Shown here: in pieces, positions 7,684 to 15,417 of the stretch
Numbering within the stretch: the first letter of the stretch is position 1
How the letters are laid out: the number at the start of each line of letters is the position of its first letter
Assembly: GCA_003136335.1 (NCBI GenBank)
Contig: PLEA01000637.1
Coordinates: 1-21,838, forward strand
From: Acidobacteriaceae bacterium
GTDB taxonomy: Bacteria; Acidobacteriota; Terriglobia; Terriglobales; SbA1
Direction: 5' to 3'
DNA: 21,838 nt
Notes under the pieces: generated by a model
What the model saw: the letters and a program-made list of their open reading frames with translations, nothing else
Database searches by the model: none
What the model was told of the DNA's origin: nothing
Translations under genes and position numbers: made by a program

Positions 7684-7989
7684 TTATTTGTCTTTTATTT
7701 TTTTCTGGGCGCGCTTGCGCGGGGATTTTGCTTTGATTTCTTGCAGGCGATGGCTGGCGCTGGAGTCAAGATCGAGGTCGTAGAACTTCTTCAGCTCGCG
7801 AATGCGTTCGAGCGAGGCTGGGCTGAATGGGGTCTTGCCGTCGAAGGCGTGGAGGACGATGCCTTCGAGAACGTCGCCAAGAGTCAGGTCGTGATATTCG
7901 GCGAAGCCTTTGAGGACTTTGAGAATTCGTTTTTCGATCCGCACTCCGGTTTGCACGCGCTCGACCAGGAGTTTGGCATCGTCGGTCAT
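7684..7989 (-). CDS. Small basic protein with ribbon-helix-helix-like core
   Basis: A 101-residue soluble protein, start MTDDAKLLVERVQTG (ATG 7989). The segment VRIEKRILKVLKGFAEYHDLTLGDVLEGIVLHAF (about residues 16-49) has the strand-helix-turn-helix spacing of ribbon-helix-helix DNA-binding proteins. The C-terminal tail is strongly basic (KAKSPRKRAQKKIKDK). The RHH assignment is by pattern only; no ligand or target is known. A perfect short palindrome lies directly against the start codon, consistent with autoregulation if the protein binds DNA. It leads a likely three-gene operon with the DoxX-like gene and the conserved hypothetical. Confidence 0.7.
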   Translation of the reverse strand: MTDDAKLLVERVQTGVRIEKRILKVLKGFAEYHDLTLGDVLEGIVLHAFDGKTPFSPASLERIRELKKFYDLDLDSSASHRLQEIKAKSPRKRAQKKIKDK

Positions 7990-8005
7990 TGGTACCAATG
8001 TACCA
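7990..8005. promoter_or_regulatory. Palindrome abutting a start codon, possible operator
   Basis: TGGTAC-CAAT-GTACCA forms a 6+6 inverted repeat touching the ATG (7989-7987) of the RHH-like gene. It occupies the place of a ribosome binding site, which is otherwise missing. An operator or leader hairpin is inferred, not shown. Confidence 0.45.
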
Positions 8006-8059
8006 CGGTAGCAATCTCGATGCAAATTTCACTTATCCTCAGTCACTAGAGGGCTCAGG

Positions 8060-8140
8060 GTGTCTCCGCGCCGGCGATCCTGGGAAAGGTCCCGGAGGGA
8101 CCTCTGAAAATAGCCCGGCGTTTCCAACGCCGGGTACGCA
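8060..8140. repeat. REP-like element with two hairpins
   Basis: Contains GGTCCC-GGA-GGGACC (8088-8102) and CCCGGCGTT-TCC-AACGCCGGG (8114-8134), both perfect stems. The wording GGGACCTCTGAAAATAGCCC is that of a dispersed acidobacterial REP-like unit. It directly borders the broken methylase/restriction gene on its 5' side. Confidence 0.75.
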
Positions 8141-8165
8141 CGCAAAAAGATGGAACCGCGTCCCG

Positions 8166-8579
8166 TATGGGATCGTTCTCCCGAATGACATCGAATCCAG
8201 ATATGTGGTGGCGCTGCTCAATAGCAAGCTGGTGCATTGGTATCTGCACAAGGTCACCGTTCGGGCTTACCAAACGGCCTATATGTATGCAAAAAAGTAT
8301 ATTGAGCAGCTACCGATTAAGCCTGTGGACTCGAAATCGCGTGAGCAACACCTCTACACGTCCATCTTGGATGCTGTGAAAACAATGTGTCGACTCACAT
8401 CCCGCTCATTCGTCGTCAGCACGCCCCACGAGCGGACTTCCATTCAGCGTCAAATCGCCACTGCCAACCAGGAAATTGACCAACTCGTTTATGAACTTTA
8501 TGGGCTGACCGAGGCCGAAATTGCAAAGATAGAAGGAGCCTTAGCCCCTTTTGTCGCCGACACTACAGCAGAGGCATAG
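8166..8579 (+). pseudogene. 5'-truncated restriction/methylase C-terminal fragment
   Basis: About 137 codons resembling the target-recognition C-terminus of Eco57I/TaqI-type restriction-modification enzymes. YGIVLPNDIESRYVVALLNSKLVHWYLHK is followed by AYMYAKKYIEQLPI, and the end EIDQLVYELYGLTEAEIAKIE is typical of the last residues of such proteins. The methyltransferase catalytic part (an NPPY motif) is absent. Upstream the frame continues only through REP-like sequence, so the gene appears cut at a REP junction and is probably inactive. My base count of 8281-8520 is 118 G+C of 240 (49%), lower than neighbouring housekeeping genes, consistent with acquired DNA. Confidence 0.7.
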
Positions 8580-8970
8580 ATCACTCAAAACACCAAGCTC
8601 CGGCGCGGAATCAGCTTCGACTTTTCCACAGCCCTCCTCACAACAAAATGAGAATGTTGTGACGAACAACCTTTACCGAGACTTCTGAAAGCGCACAATG
8701 GGATCGTGCGCGTAATTCCCGACAGATCCGCAACCGGATCCGCCTCCATAGCTCGATGCGGAATCCGCGTCTCTAAACCCTTATTTCGGAATATTTTAGC
8801 TGTAAGTCTTTGCGAATCAATATTGTGCAGCCGTGCCGAGATGTCCCGTCACGCTAACTCCAACGCAATCAAGATCTTGGCCCGTAGCAGGGAAAAAACA
8901 ATTGATATATATCCTCAACCTTCAGGCGAGGTCGGCAACGACATCGGCTCGCAGGATGGCCCGAACGCAT
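8580..8970. other. Intergenic region upstream of lysS
   Basis: No convincing gene. The lysS frame is open through 8706-9014 but the translation shows no family similarity. A small inverted repeat CACAACA...TGTTGTG is at 8639-8661. The sequence is more A+T-rich than its surroundings and may be part of the same acquired or decayed segment as the methylase fragment. Confidence 0.5.
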
Positions 8971-8974
8971 TGTT

Positions 8975-8980
8975 TATAAT
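8975..8980 (+). promoter_or_regulatory. Candidate -10 element for lysS
   Basis: A perfect TATAAT at 8975-8980 with a TG three bases further upstream (near-extended -10). No good -35 is seen. It would place the transcript start near 8987, leaving a leader of about 28 bases before the TTG at 9015, which fits the chosen start and argues against longer LysS forms. Confidence 0.5.
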
Positions 8981-9003
8981 CTCCCTTCCATCGCCAGAAA
9001 CTA

Positions 9004-9009
9004 AAAGGA
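9004..9009 (+). promoter_or_regulatory. Ribosome binding site deciding the lysS TTG start
   Basis: AAAGGA ends five bases before TTG 9015-9017, and no ATG or GTG is available near the start of the conserved protein. This supports initiation at TTG. Confidence 0.7.
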
Positions 9010-9014
9010 CACCA

Positions 9015-10568
9015 TTGGCACTCGACGACAAAATTTACGACCTGCGGCGCGAGAAGTTGAAGCAGATTGAGGCGCTAGGGCAGGCTTCGTACCGCAGCAA
9101 GTATGAATTCACCCACACGGTGGAGCAGATCCTCGCGAAGTATACGGAGAAGAGCGGCGAGGAACTGGAGAAGGAGCGGGTCAACGTGCGCGTGGCGGGA
9201 CGCCTCATGGCGATTCGCCTGATGGGCAAGGCCGGGTTCGCGCACCTGCAGCAGGACGGGAAGAGGCTGCAGATTTATGTGAAGAAAGACGCGGTCGGCG
9301 AAAAAGGGTTCGAGTTATATAAGCTGCTCGATCTGGGCGACCACGTGGGCGTGAGCGGATATTTGTTTCGCACGCGCACGGGCGAACTGAGCGTGCACGT
9401 GGAGGAGATCACGTTCTTGAGTAAAGACCTGCTGCCGCTGCCCGAGAAGTGGCACGGGCTGACCGACGTGGAATTGCGGTATCGGCAGCGCTATGTGGAT
9501 CTGGTGATGAATCCGGAGGTGCGCGAGGTTTTTCTGAAGCGGACCAGACTGGTGCAGTCGATGCGGCAGACGCTGGACGCTCACGGGTTCATTGAAGTGG
9601 AGACGCCGATGATGCAGTCCATCGCGGGCGGGGCGGTGGCGCGGCCGTTTGTGACGCATCACAACACGCTGGACATGGATCTCTATTTGCGCATTGCGCC
9701 GGAGCTTTATTTGAAGCGGCTGGTGGTGGGCGGATTCGATCGCGTGTACGAGATCAATCGCAACTTCCGCAATGAAGGACTGGGATGGCGGTGGAATCCT
9801 GAATTTACGATGCTGGAGTTTTACCAGGCTTACACCGATTACCAGGGTGTGATGGATCTGACGCAGGAAATCATCACGCAGGCGGCCAAGGATGTGACGG
9901 GCGGGACGAAAGCGAAGTGGGGCGATCAGGAGATTGATTGGGCGAACTGGAAGCGCATGACGATGCGGGAGGCAATCATTCATTATTGGCCGGCTTCGGC
10001 GGGCGCGAAGCCGGAGATGAGCGAGTTTGCCAGCGGTGAGGGCGTGAAAGGGTTGGTGCAGCGCTTCAATGCGGGGCATTCGCACATGGCTTACGAAGCG
10101 AATGCTCCGGTGGGGAAGACGATTGCGGGACTTTTCGAAGCGGCGGCGGAGGAGCATCTGACGCAGCCGACGATTATTTACGAATTTCCCACGGCGATTT
10201 CGCCGCTGTCGAAGCAGAAGCCGGAGGAGCCGGAGTGGACCGAGCGCTGGGAAATTTTCGCGGGGCAGATGGAGATTTCCAACGGCTTCAGCGAACTCAA
10301 CGACCCCGAGGATCAGCGGCGGCGATTCGAAGGGCAATTGCAGGAACGCGAGCGCGGGGACGAGGAGGCGCACCAGATGGATGAGGATTACATCCGGGCG
10401 CTGTCGTATGGGATGCCGCCGGCAGGGGGCGTGGGCGTGGGTGTGGACCGGTTGTGCATGCTTTTGACGGATTCGCACACCATCCGCGACGTAATTTTGT
10501 TTCCCTTACTTCGGCCTGAAAAAAGCTCAACCACCGAGGACACTGGGAGCACGGAGGAAAAAGGGTAG
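9015..10568 (+). CDS. lysS: Lysine-tRNA ligase (class II)
   Basis: Charges tRNA-Lys with lysine in the cytoplasm; 517 residues, a normal length. The anticodon-binding OB domain spans about residues 55-140 (VRVAGRLMAIRLMGKAGFAHLQQDG). The class II catalytic core follows: motif 1 region GFIEVETPMM (191-200), ARPFVTHHNTLDMDLYLRIAPELYLKRLVVGGFDRVYEI, motif 2 FRNEG...NPEFTMLEFYQAY (251-273), and motif 3 GVGVGVDRLCMLLTDSHTIRD near the end. The usual His of motif 2 (RHNPEF) is Trp260 here. The family normally ends at FPLLRPE; 15 more residues (KSSTTEDTGSTEEKG) follow and match a common intergenic repeat translated in frame. It stands alone, without operon partners. Confidence 0.97.
   Translation: MALDDKIYDLRREKLKQIEALGQASYRSKYEFTHTVEQILAKYTEKSGEELEKERVNVRVAGRLMAIRLMGKAGFAHLQQDGKRLQIYVKKDAVGEKGFELYKLLDLGDHVGVSGYLFRTRTGELSVHVEEITFLSKDLLPLPEKWHGLTDVELRYRQRYVDLVMNPEVREVFLKRTRLVQSMRQTLDAHGFIEVETPMMQSIAGGAVARPFVTHHNTLDMDLYLRIAPELYLKRLVVGGFDRVYEINRNFRNEGLGWRWNPEFTMLEFYQAYTDYQGVMDLTQEIITQAAKDVTGGTKAKWGDQEIDWANWKRMTMREAIIHYWPASAGAKPEMSEFASGEGVKGLVQRFNAGHSHMAYEANAPVGKTIAGLFEAAAEEHLTQPTIIYEFPTAISPLSKQKPEEPEWTERWEIFAGQMEISNGFSELNDPEDQRRRFEGQLQERERGDEEAHQMDEDYIRALSYGMPPAGGVGVGVDRLCMLLTDSHTIRDVILFPLLRPEKSSTTEDTGSTEEKG
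10528..10566 (+). repeat. Dispersed repeat read into the lysS 3' end
   Basis: ACCACCGAGGACACTGGGAG followed by CACGGAGGAAAA matches the wording of a short repeat widespread between genes in acidobacteria and some other phyla. Here it is in frame with lysS and supplies the terminal residues STTEDTGSTEEKG. The repeat identity is from memory of such sequences. Confidence 0.6.
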
Positions 10569-10687
10569 GAGCTTACCTTCCGGGTATTAACTTGTGGGGT
10601 ATCTAGTTATGCACTGTAATTTGTGCACCAACTCTTTTTATAATTTTGCATCTAACTTGCAGTTCAATTTGGGCTCTGAAATTGGCG

Positions 10688-10738
10688 GCGCTACCGTAGT
10701 GTCCGGGAAGTCCTCTTGGGACACTGGGTCGGTAGCGC
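10688..10738. terminator. Two-tier hairpin between convergent lysS and porin genes
   Basis: Outer arms GCGCTACCG (10688-10696) and CGGTAGCGC (10730-10738) and inner arms AGTGTCC (10698-10704) and GGACACT (10719-10725) are all perfect complements, giving a 51-base structure. On the plus strand it is followed by TTTGCCGTCTTT. Its place between two convergent genes suggests a bidirectional terminator; a TATAAT at 10639-10644 leaves a small RNA possible. The rest of the 10569-10788 spacer holds no gene. Confidence 0.6.
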
Positions 10739-10788
10739 TTTGCCGTCTTTGGAAGTTTCCCGCTGCCGAGTGCTGCCTGCCTGCGTCA

Positions 10789-12108
10789 TCAAAAAGCTAG
10801 CTGAATGCGGTTCATCAGCACGTTCTCGCTGTGCAGGGGAATGACGGTCGACGAGGCCATGCGGAAGCCGGTGTGCTCGTAGTCGGTTTCGAGTTTGACG
10901 TAGCGATTCAAATACCAGTTCATTCCAATCGCCCGCTCTTTCGCCTGTTGCGGGGCGGTGGCGGGATTCGCAAAAAGTGGGAAAGCGCTGCCGTCGATGC
11001 GCAGCTGACTGTAGCGGAGGGCGAGTTCCAGGGCTCCGAAACGGCGAAGGCCGAGGCCGTGCTCGGTGGCGTTGTGCGGGCGGATTCCGCTGTAGGCATT
11101 CTTTTCTCCCGTGAGCATGATCGATCCGGCAACCTGCCAGGCTTCGTTTCGCACTCGCGTGGTCAGACTCTTGTTCAAGACGTCTTGCGAGGAGATCACA
11201 TATTCGGCCATTAGACCGAACGGTCCGGCATAGTAATTGGCCTGCGGGGCGAGGCGATTGTGCTGGCCGTTGGCGGTCGCGGTGGAAGAGTACTTGAAGA
11301 AAGTGGTCTGTCCCATGGTTTTCAAGCCGGCGATGGTGCCATGCTGATCTCCCGCAGAACCGGCTACGCCGAGGCCGAACTGGCGGAGCGCGCTCCAGCC
11401 GGTGGCGGCAAAGGGATGGAGGAAGAGCCGCGCGGCCGCCTCGTTGCCGTGAGACCACTGAATGAAGGGGCCATTGGAGCCGTCGCTCGAACCGTTGAAG
11501 TAGCCGGCGGCGTAGGAGATGGAGTCCGAAAGAACGGAACCTGAGAGTTGCGCGCCGATGTAGCGCAGGGGGACGAGATCGGAAGCCAGGGAGCGCTCGG
11601 CGAAGGTGAGCTCGCGGTCGGAGCGGAGGACTTCGAGGCCAATGGGCTCTTTGAATTTTCCTACCCGCAGTTTCGCGAACTTGACCGATCTCAGTTCGAG
11701 GAAGGCTTCCTGGATTTGGTAGGTGCTCTGTCCGAAATCCGGCATGAGTCGGAAATCGACGGCGTTGAACAGCGTGCCTTCAAACAAGGGACGGATGCGT
11801 CGGAACAGGAATGTGTCGAGTCCTTCGCCGTGAGTGGTGTCGGAGAACATGCGGTCGTCCGCCTGGGCGTAGCCGTGAACGTGCAGTTGGGTGGCGCCGT
11901 CATGGGTGGAGAGCCACATGCCATCCCGACGAAACGAGATTGGGGCATCGTTTTTTGCAGGGATGGCGGAAGCCGGTTCCAGAGCTGCGGCGGAGCTGTC
12001 ATCCGAACGTGCAGCCTGGGCGGGCGATGGGGTCGCGGTTTGGGAGCATGCGCCAGTCGTCCATGCCAGTAGCATCAGGGCCAAACGAAGATTCTTGGAG
12101 GCTTTCAT
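10789..12108 (-). CDS. OprO/OprP-type outer-membrane porin
   Basis: A 439-residue exported beta-barrel protein, start ATG 12108 (MKASKNLRLALMLLAWTTGA), with a signal peptide ending around residues 20-26. Ahead of the barrel is a short Ala/Ser/Pro-rich stretch. The barrel begins near FRRDGMWLSTHDGATQLHVHGYAQADDR. The blocks FLFRRIRPLFEGTLFNAVDFRLMPDFGQ and LRVGKFKEPIGLEVLRSDRELTFAERSL are characteristic of the phosphate-selective porin O/P family. It ends in an aromatic residue (RIQLAF), as usual for outer-membrane barrels. The real substrate is unknown; many members outside Pseudomonas are not phosphate-specific. It has its own promoter with an unusual inverted repeat and stands alone. A TTG at 12114 is a less likely start. 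Confidence 0.9.
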   Translation of the reverse strand: MKASKNLRLALMLLAWTTGACSQTATPSPAQAARSDDSSAAALEPASAIPAKNDAPISFRRDGMWLSTHDGATQLHVHGYAQADDRMFSDTTHGEGLDTFLFRRIRPLFEGTLFNAVDFRLMPDFGQSTYQIQEAFLELRSVKFAKLRVGKFKEPIGLEVLRSDRELTFAERSLASDLVPLRYIGAQLSGSVLSDSISYAAGYFNGSSDGSNGPFIQWSHGNEAAARLFLHPFAATGWSALRQFGLGVAGSAGDQHGTIAGLKTMGQTTFFKYSSTATANGQHNRLAPQANYYAGPFGLMAEYVISSQDVLNKSLTTRVRNEAWQVAGSIMLTGEKNAYSGIRPHNATEHGLGLRRFGALELALRYSQLRIDGSAFPLFANPATAPQQAKERAIGMNWYLNRYVKLETDYEHTGFRMASSTVIPLHSENVLMNRIQLAF

Positions 12109-12112
12109 AGGC

Positions 12113-12149
12113 AAAGTCTTATAAAGTCGATTTATATAATAGACTTTAT
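12113..12149. promoter_or_regulatory. Inverted AAAGTC repeat bracketing the porin -10, probable operator
   Basis: ATAAAGTC (12121-12128) and GACTTTAT (12142-12149) are a perfect 8-bp inverted repeat whose arms are 21 bases apart, two helical turns. One arm lies in the -35/-10 spacer and the other at the predicted transcript start. A third AAAGTC (12113-12118) follows in the leader. This is the layout of a repressor site; the regulator is unknown and the motif does not resemble a Pho box. Confidence 0.6.
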
Positions 12150-12164
12150 GGACGTAAAGGACAA
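12136..12164 (-). promoter_or_regulatory. Sigma70-like promoter of the porin gene
   Basis: On the minus strand -35 TTGTCC (12164-12159), a 17-base spacer, and -10 TATTAT (12141-12136). The transcript would begin near 12129, about 20 bases before the ATG. A TATATAAA just downstream is an alternative -10. Confidence 0.6.
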
Positions 12165-12342
12165 TGCAATTGCGATACCAAATAAGCGCGACTACTCGGG
12201 CGGGAATTAAACCTTGGAAATCAAAAGGTTAGCTTCAGTGCTGGAAAGCGAGCCGGGTGCCGATGTGCAGAAGATTGCAGTTAGATGCAAGGAAAAGTCC
12301 CCCCCGCGATGCATAGACGGGTCTCGAAACAAAGTTCAGAGG

Positions 12343-13119
12343 TCAGGCAGAAACTCGCAGTACCAGTACGGTGATGTTATCGGGACCACCGCGTTCCAGT
12401 GCCATTCTCACTAACCTGAGGCAAGCTTCCTGGGGCGCATTGGCTGGTGCGACGCGGAGCAGTTCCTGGTCGCCGACCAGGCCCCATAACCCGTCGGTAC
12501 AAAGGACAAGAGTGTCTCCCTCTTGCAAGGGGAAGGGATGATCGGGAACGTGAGGCGCAATGTCGCGGCCGGAGCCGAGGGCAGCGGTGAGAATGTGGCG
12601 CTGGGGGTGGGACTCAGCGTCTTCGGAGCGCACGATGCCGCTTTCGACCAGCCGGCCGACGTAGGAATGATCGCGGGTTAGCCGGGAGATGGTGTCAGCG
12701 CGAATATGGTAGAGGCGACTGTCGCCCACGTGGGCGAAATGGAGCTGGCGATCGACGATGGACAGAGCGGTGCAGGTGGTTCCCATTCCGTAGAAATGCG
12801 GATGGTCCAGGGCGTAACGCTGAATACTGCGGTGAGCGGATGCGAAAGCTTCGAGCAGGGTCTCTTGCGGGCTGGCGCCAAAGGATTGGTCGTAGACCTG
12901 GCGCACGGTTTCGACGGCGAGACGACTGGCCTCTTGTCCGCCTTCGTATCCGCCCATGCCGTCGGCGATGATGGCGAGGCGGCCCTTGCGGGCGAACTCT
13001 TCGTCGGAGTCGGGCTCCCAGTAGAGATAGGAATCTTCGTTGTTGCTGCGTTGGCTGCCGACGTCGGTCAGGCTGGCGGCTACGATGCCGGGCTTTGGCG
13101 TTTTGCAGTCAACTGCCAT
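12343..13119 (-). CDS. PP2C-family serine/threonine protein phosphatase
   Basis: Metal-dependent phosphatase of the PrpC/Stp type, 258 residues, cytoplasmic, expected to oppose Hanks-type Ser/Thr kinases. The full motif set is present: SNNEDSY (25-31), ADGMGGYEGG (52-61) with the metal-binding Asp, GMGTTCTAL, HVGDSRLYHI, LTRDHSYVGRLVESG, LCTDGLWGLV and GGPDNITVLVLR at the end. The start is ambiguous. ATG 13119 (MAVDCKTPKPGIVAAS) places the domain right after the start. An ATG at 13191 would add 24 residues but overlaps a TATAAT that may be the -10. No kinase gene is nearby. It is divergent from the acylase gene. Confidence 0.92.
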   Translation of the reverse strand: MAVDCKTPKPGIVAASLTDVGSQRSNNEDSYLYWEPDSDEEFARKGRLAIIADGMGGYEGGQEASRLAVETVRQVYDQSFGASPQETLLEAFASAHRSIQRYALDHPHFYGMGTTCTALSIVDRQLHFAHVGDSRLYHIRADTISRLTRDHSYVGRLVESGIVRSEDAESHPQRHILTAALGSGRDIAPHVPDHPFPLQEGDTLVLCTDGLWGLVGDQELLRVAPANAPQEACLRLVRMALERGGPDNITVLVLRVSA

Positions 13120-13189
13120 AACTGAGGAACGCTTGGGTGTTTCGGTGGACGGATGCTGATGGAGCGAGAATCCGTTTTTGGCTCCGGTC

Positions 13190-13195
13190 ATTATA
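13190..13195 (-). promoter_or_regulatory. Candidate -10 of the PP2C gene
   Basis: On the minus strand TATAAT (13195-13190) overlaps the upstream ATG at 13191-13189; a TTGCAG (13220-13215) stands 19 bases upstream as a possible -35. If this is the promoter, translation must begin at the inner ATG 13119. Confidence 0.4.
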
Positions 13196-13250
13196 TAGGG
13201 AACGTTGAAGCTGTCTGCAATGGGCGGTTGCAGCGTTTGCCGTTGAGGCG

Positions 13251-13320
13251 CTCCCCGCGAGATCCCCTTCGACTTTGCTCAGGGCAGGCTCTCGCCCGGC
13301 TGAAGTGCGCCGGGCATCGG
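13251..13320. repeat. REP-like element in the divergent PP2C/acylase spacer
   Basis: CCCTTCGACTTTGCTCAGGG is a very common bacterial intergenic repeat core. Nested inverted repeats surround it: GCGAGA (13257-13262) with TCTCGC (13290-13295), and GCCCGG (13294-13299) with CCGGGC (13310-13315). Confidence 0.75.
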
Positions 13321-13417
13321 GATGAAGCCTTCACGAGGAGGTCTAGAAATTTGCGCTCGTCGCGGACGGTGTGATTTGGCAAGGCGCTTGGTGGCGAGTT
13401 ACTATTTCGGCACTCCG

Positions 13418-15394
13418 ATGCAAAATCTCACGAGAGCAATTTTTAGCGTTCGCGGTTTGCGTTGGCTCACGCTCCTTCTTGCCGGTTTACTCTTGCAATC
13501 TTCGATGGCGCAGACGGCTGCGTCCAGTGCGTCGCTGCCGAGCGAAACTCCTGGCAAAGTCGAAGCGGTGACGGACAGCTTCGACTATGTCAAGCGGGAG
13601 GTGATGATTCCGATGCGCGACGGAGTGAAACTGCATACGGTCATCGTGATTCCGAAGGGCGCGAAGAATGCGCCCATTCTGCTGACGCGGACGCCTTATA
13701 ACGCCAGCGAGCAGCTGAATCATGCGCAGAGTTCACATCTCGGATCGATTTTGAATGGATATGACAATGCTGTGGAAGTAATTGTCGAGGGGGGATACAT
13801 TCGCGTGGTGCAGGACGTGCGCGGTAAGTACAAGTCGGAGGGCGACTACGTGATGACACGGCCGCTGCACGGGCCGTTGAATCCGACGGCGGTCGATCAT
13901 TCGACTGACACTTATGACACCATCGACTGGCTGGTAAAGAATGTGCCGGAGAGCAATGGGAGGGTAGGCATTCTGGGAATTTCATACGACGGCTTTCTGC
14001 CGCTGATGGCGCTGGTGAATCCGCATCCGGCGCTGAAGGTGGCGGTGCCGATGAATCCGATGGTGGATGGGTGGCGGGGTGACGACTGGTTTCACAATGG
14101 AGCGTTTCGCGAGCAGAACATGCCGTACATCTACGAGCAGGAAGCAACACGCGACAACAGCGCGATGTGGTGGACCGATCATTTCGACGACTACGACGTG
14201 TACCTAGAAGCGGGTTCAGCCGGCGATCTGGGGCGGCGGCATGGGTTGGAGCAAGTCGGGTTCTGGCGGAAACTGCTGGAGCATCCGAGTTACGATGCGT
14301 GGTGGCAAGAACAGGCTATGGACAAGATTCTGGCCGCGCAACCGTTGAAGGTGCCGGTGATGCTGGTCGCGAGCCTTTGGGATCAGGAAGATATTTACGG
14401 CGCGCCGGCGGTTTATAAGGCGATCAAGCCGATGGACACCGGCAACGACAAAGTTTTTCTTGTGATGGGACCGTGGCATCACGGGCAGGAAATTGGGGAT
14501 GGCAATACGCTCGGGGCATTGAAATTTAATAGCGATACTGGGCTTTATTTCCGAGAGAACATTCTGCGGCCGTTTCTCGATCAATATTTGAAGGACGGGG
14601 CACCTAAGGCCGATGTGGCGCCTGTAACCGCATTTGAGACCGGAACGAATACGTGGCGGCGTCTGCCGGCGTGGCCCGCGGGGTGCGCCAGCGGGTGCGC
14701 GATTCATGCAACGCGGCTTTATTTGGAGGCGGGACTGAAGTTGGGATTCAATGCTCCCGGGACTGCGGACCCGGGGTATGAGGAATATGTTTCCGATCCG
14801 GCGAAGCCCGTGCCATTTCGTTCGCGACCGATTCAGCCCGTGGGGTACAGCGAGGGATTCACGTGGGCGGAGTGGCTGGTCGACGATCAGCGGGAGGCTT
14901 CGGGGCGGCCGGATGTGTTGGCCTTCACGTCGGATGTGTTGAAGGAGCCGGTCAAGATCAGCGGGCAACCGGCCGCGAATTTGATTGCGTCTACTAGCGG
15001 AACGGATTCCGATTGGGTGGTGAAGGTGATTGACGTTTATCCCGATGAGGTGGCGAGCCAGCCGGGGATGGGCGGATATCAGCTGATGATTTCTGCGGAC
15101 ATTTTTCGCGGGCGCTATCGGGAGAGTTTGGAGACGGCGAAGGCGATCGCGGCGGACAAGCCTTTGCTTTATCACCTCGTGCTGCCGACGGCGAATCATG
15201 TTTTTCTGCCGGGGCATCGGATCATGGTGCAGATTCAGTCGAGCTGGTTTCCGCTGTACGACCGCAATCCGCAAACTTTTGTGCCGAATATTTTTTGGGC
15301 CAAGCCGGGGGATTTTAAGAAGGCGGTGCAGCGCGTCTTCCACTCGCCCGATCAGGCGAGCTTCATTGAAATGCCGATCGTCGAGACACGGTGA
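13418..15394 (+). CDS. Secreted CocE/NonD-family acylase or alpha-amino-acid ester hydrolase
   Basis: An exported serine hydrolase of 658 residues, start ATG 13420-13418 (MQNLTRAIFS) with a signal peptide cleaved near AQTAAS (residues 30-33). The alpha/beta-hydrolase core carries MIPMRDGVKLHTVIVIPKG, the oxyanion-area LLTRTPYN, and the nucleophile elbow GISYDG (Ser189), with the general acid in WDQED (Asp322) and the base in GPWHHG (His355). This triad order and wording match glutaryl-acylase/alpha-amino-acid ester hydrolase enzymes, which cleave or make amide and ester bonds of small peptides or beta-lactam side chains. A C-terminal jelly-roll (PepX_C type) follows from about residue 440. 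The native substrate is unknown. The stop overlaps a GTG of the next gene, so both are probably cotranscribed. Confidence 0.93.
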   Translation: MQNLTRAIFSVRGLRWLTLLLAGLLLQSSMAQTAASSASLPSETPGKVEAVTDSFDYVKREVMIPMRDGVKLHTVIVIPKGAKNAPILLTRTPYNASEQLNHAQSSHLGSILNGYDNAVEVIVEGGYIRVVQDVRGKYKSEGDYVMTRPLHGPLNPTAVDHSTDTYDTIDWLVKNVPESNGRVGILGISYDGFLPLMALVNPHPALKVAVPMNPMVDGWRGDDWFHNGAFREQNMPYIYEQEATRDNSAMWWTDHFDDYDVYLEAGSAGDLGRRHGLEQVGFWRKLLEHPSYDAWWQEQAMDKILAAQPLKVPVMLVASLWDQEDIYGAPAVYKAIKPMDTGNDKVFLVMGPWHHGQEIGDGNTLGALKFNSDTGLYFRENILRPFLDQYLKDGAPKADVAPVTAFETGTNTWRRLPAWPAGCASGCAIHATRLYLEAGLKLGFNAPGTADPGYEEYVSDPAKPVPFRSRPIQPVGYSEGFTWAEWLVDDQREASGRPDVLAFTSDVLKEPVKISGQPAANLIASTSGTDSDWVVKVIDVYPDEVASQPGMGGYQLMISADIFRGRYRESLETAKAIAADKPLLYHLVLPTANHVFLPGHRIMVQIQSSWFPLYDRNPQTFVPNIFWAKPGDFKKAVQRVFHSPDQASFIEMPIVETR

Positions 15395-15417
15395 GGGGCG
15401 CAAGCCGGGATTGCTTT

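Noticed and set aside
8706..9014. Upstream 103-codon extension of LysS
   Set aside because: No family similarity, a TATAAT lies inside it, and a TTG with a good ribosome binding site gives the normal protein length.
9315..10478. Long minus-strand open frame opposite lysS
   Set aside because: Arg/His/Leu-rich shadow of the G+C-rich lysS codons, with no recognisable domain.
13371..13701. Small overlapping plus-strand frames at the acylase 5' end
   Set aside because: Out-of-frame shadows of the acylase gene.
14216..15403. Long minus-strand open frame opposite the acylase gene
   Set aside because: Arg/Pro-rich antisense shadow; the plus strand has full catalytic motifs and a signal peptide.
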